In this document: piece by piece, positions 5,952 through 7,210 of the stretch
Numbering within the stretch: the stretch's first letter is position 1
Layout: each line of letters opens with the position of its first letter
DNA from: Candidatus Atribacter fermentans
Lineage (GTDB): Bacteria; Atribacterota; Atribacteria; Atribacterales; Atribacteraceae
Direction of reading: 5' to 3'
Assembly (NCBI GenBank): GCA_012517485.1
Contig: JAAYUT010000046.1
Coordinates: 1 to 7,210 of the forward strand
Length of the DNA stretch: 7,210 bases
Program-made: the position numbers and the translations under genes
Notes under the pieces: generated by a model
The model's database searches: none
Told to the model about the DNA's origin: nothing
What the model saw: the letters and a program-made list of their open reading frames with translations, nothing else

Positions 5952-6830
5952 ATGGCTCTCGAGTTAAAAAAAATTGATATTCTAAAAGAACGGGAAGTGC
6001 AAGATTATGCTATTATTAATGATCCTCCCTTCCCTCCCAATTGGCAGGTTTCAGCTCATCGTCACTCTCAGCTAGAAATCGGTCTGGTGAAATCAGAGAG
6101 TTGCACAATCCAAGTAGGCTCTAAAAGTCACAACTTCGAGAGGGGTAATGTTTTTTTCTTTCCAGCGAGATTAGCCCATGGTTTTGCAACCGGTCCCTCT
6201 AAAGGGGTTGAAATAGTTGTTGTCCAATTCCCAGCACTGGAAGAATCCTTAGCAAAAAAATTGATAAATTTACCACCAATTGGTTTTTTTAAGCTTACCG
6301 ACCTTGAAATGAGCGTTTTCCTCGATCTCTGTTACCGACTGCAGAGAGAAATCGTAGGTTCTCTCCCATTCGCTGAAATGCAATGCCGAGCTTTATTGCA
6401 GCAGATTATCGTCCTTTTACTAAGAACTTCATCCCGTGGTGATCTTCCCTATTTAATTCCGCAGCAACAACACACTATTGAAAAAGCTTTGCAAATCATT
6501 CACCTTCGCAACCAGGAAAATTTACGTGTTCGAGAAATTGCTACCGAAGTGGGTTTTTCCTCCCAGCACTTTCGTGAACTTTTCAAACGATATGTAGGAA
6601 TCAGTCCTAAGAAATACCTCACAACTCTGAAGATACAAAGAAGTAAGTGTCTTCTCCTTCATAAAGAATACTCCGTTACAGATGTGGCATACCACTTGGG
6701 ATTTAGTTCGCCTCAGCAATTTTCTAAGGCTTTTCGAAAAACCATTGGCTTAAGCCCTCTTTTGTGGCGAAAAGCCTATATGCTTCAGGATGAGATCGTT
6801 TATCAGGAAAATATTAGAAATTTACGCTGA
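5952..6830 (+). CDS. AraC-family transcriptional regulator
   Basis: A 292-residue cytoplasmic DNA-binding regulator with an N-terminal cupin-like sensor and a C-terminal double helix-turn-helix. In the sensor, AHRHSQLEI (35-43, His36, His38, Glu42) and PARLAHGF (71-78, His76) form the usual AraC cupin pattern. The first HTH is VREIATEVGFSSQHFRELFKRY (193-214) with the following GISPKKYL. The second is VTDVAYHLGFSSPQQFSKAFRK (242-263) followed by TIGLSPLLWRK, the AraC signature. The ATG at 5952 is preferred over the in-frame GTG at 5943, because the GTG lies within GGGGTGAT (5940-5947), an extended match to the 16S tail 5 nt before the ATG. It is divergent from the isomerase and dehydrogenase genes, so it probably responds to their substrate and activates them. 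The ligand is unknown. Confidence 0.95.
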   Translation: MALELKKIDILKEREVQDYAIINDPPFPPNWQVSAHRHSQLEIGLVKSESCTIQVGSKSHNFERGNVFFFPARLAHGFATGPSKGVEIVVVQFPALEESLAKKLINLPPIGFFKLTDLEMSVFLDLCYRLQREIVGSLPFAEMQCRALLQQIIVLLLRTSSRGDLPYLIPQQQHTIEKALQIIHLRNQENLRVREIATEVGFSSQHFRELFKRYVGISPKKYLTTLKIQRSKCLLLHKEYSVTDVAYHLGFSSPQQFSKAFRKTIGLSPLLWRKAYMLQDEIVYQENIRNLR

Positions 6831-6881
6831 AGCGAGAATCCCAGATTATCCTTAAGAAATCTTAATAAAAAAACTCGCTTC
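6829..6881. repeat. 8-bp inverted repeat at the end of the AraC gene
   Basis: GAAGCGAG (6829-6836, overlapping the AraC stop codon) is the exact reverse complement of CTCGCTTC (6874-6881). A smaller stem TTAAG/CTTAA (6852-6865, 4-nt loop) lies inside. No T-tract follows on the plus strand, so it is at best a weak terminator for the AraC gene, though it could protect the 3' end. Confidence 0.4.
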
Positions 6882-6909
6882 CCTAAACGACTAAGGTGAA
6901 TGAGAGCGA
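6867..6909 (-). terminator. Likely intrinsic terminator of the UroD-like gene
   Basis: On the minus strand TCGCTCTC (complement of 6902-6909) can pair with GGG-A-AGCGA (complement of 6875-6883), an 8-bp stem with one bulged A and one G-T pair. It is followed after one G by seven T residues (complement of 6867-6873). It lies 43 nt beyond the UroD-like stop codon, the expected place. Confidence 0.5.
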
Positions 6910-6952
6910 AGAAAAAGCATCCATTCCAAATCCCTTTCCCAGTTTAAAAACA

Positions 6953-7210
6953 TTAAAATCTTCCAAATTCTTCCGCTGCATCAGTTATAGCATTCAAATT
7001 TTCAACCGGAGTACCCGGGGCGACATTATGTCCGTCCATAATGATATATCCTGGACAATCCTTAAAAATTTCAAGGGTTTTACGAACATCTTCTCGAACG
7101 TCTTCTGGTTTCCCACCATGGAGTTTCACGGTATCTATTCCACCAATAAGAAGAACTTTCCCTCCCATTATCTCCTTGAGGAGATTCTTATTGGTTAAGT
7201 AACTGAATCC
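6953..7210 (-). CDS. Uroporphyrinogen decarboxylase-like (UroD/MtaA-type) protein, C-terminal 85 residues, partial
   Basis: The frame stays open from the TAA at 6953 to the right edge, so the N-terminal part lies outside the window. The Met at 7168 is internal, since upstream codons read on without a stop and the family is usually over 300 residues long. The visible end of the UroD barrel contains GGKVLLIGGIDTVKLHGGKPEDVREDVRKTL and then YIIMDGHNVAPGTPVENLNAITDAAEEFG, matching the strand-helix pattern and the GHN...P.....N loop of UroD, MtaA and CmuA relatives. True HemE is one possibility, but this divergent form is more often found with corrinoid methyltransferases or of unknown role in sugar-use loci. 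It is convergent with the AraC gene and so belongs to a separate transcript. Confidence 0.8.
   Translation of the reverse strand, partial: GFSYLTNKNLLKEIMGGKVLLIGGIDTVKLHGGKPEDVREDVRKTLEIFKDCPGYIIMDGHNVAPGTPVENLNAITDAAEEFGRF

Noticed and set aside
6522..6719. Minus-strand frame opposite the helix-turn-helix region of the AraC gene
   Set aside because: Shadow of the strongly conserved DNA-binding domain on the plus strand.
6896..7198. Plus-strand frame of 100 codons opposite the UroD-like gene
   Set aside because: The minus strand carries recognisable UroD family sequence open to the edge; the plus frame has no domain.

Overview
The window looks like a piece of a bacterial carbohydrate-use locus from an AT-rich, probably anaerobic and double-membraned organism. 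Two things suggest this. The sugar-binding protein has a plain signal peptide with no lipobox cysteine, which fits a free periplasmic protein rather than a Gram-positive lipoprotein. The gene mix (CUT2 sugar ABC transporter, Gfo/Idh/MocA dehydrogenase, xylose-isomerase-like TIM barrel, AraC regulator, UroD-like protein) is common in Atribacterota, Thermotogae and similar fermenters. The taxonomic guess is inference only.

Layout: positions 1-3099 carry a minus-strand transporter operon in the order ATPase (3099-1606), permease (1602-682), periplasmic sugar-binding protein (601 to beyond position 1), the same A-C-B order as E. coli rbs. Positions 3100-3673 are a non-coding, repeat-rich gap. It holds a GC-rich imperfect palindrome, an AT-rich 12-bp inverted repeat, two related 40-bp copies, a 15-bp direct repeat and several hairpins. 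A perfect 7-1-7 palindrome lies directly against the ribosome binding site of the ATPase gene. Positions 5731-3674 hold a two-gene minus-strand unit: a sugar-phosphate isomerase/epimerase-like TIM barrel followed by a Gfo/Idh/MocA oxidoreductase. A 220-bp divergent regulatory region (5732-5951) separates this unit from a plus-strand AraC-family regulator (5952-6830) and contains a good sigma70-type promoter for the regulator plus short palindromes. After the regulator a 122-bp convergent spacer carries competing inverted repeats and a likely minus-strand terminator. It is followed by the C-terminal 85 residues of a UroD/MtaA-like protein that runs off the right edge.

Proposed joint function (inference): the AraC protein senses a sugar or cyclitol and controls the divergent isomerase/dehydrogenase genes and possibly the transporter. 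The transporter imports the compound, the Gfo/Idh/MocA enzyme oxidises it with NAD(P), and the TIM-barrel enzyme isomerises or epimerises the product. The substrate cannot be read from the sequence. No mobile-element gene, CRISPR array, tRNA or rRNA was seen. I did not find a clearly novel system; the most unusual parts are the repeat-filled spacer, the doubly degenerate second ATP site of the ATPase, and the regulatory palindromes.
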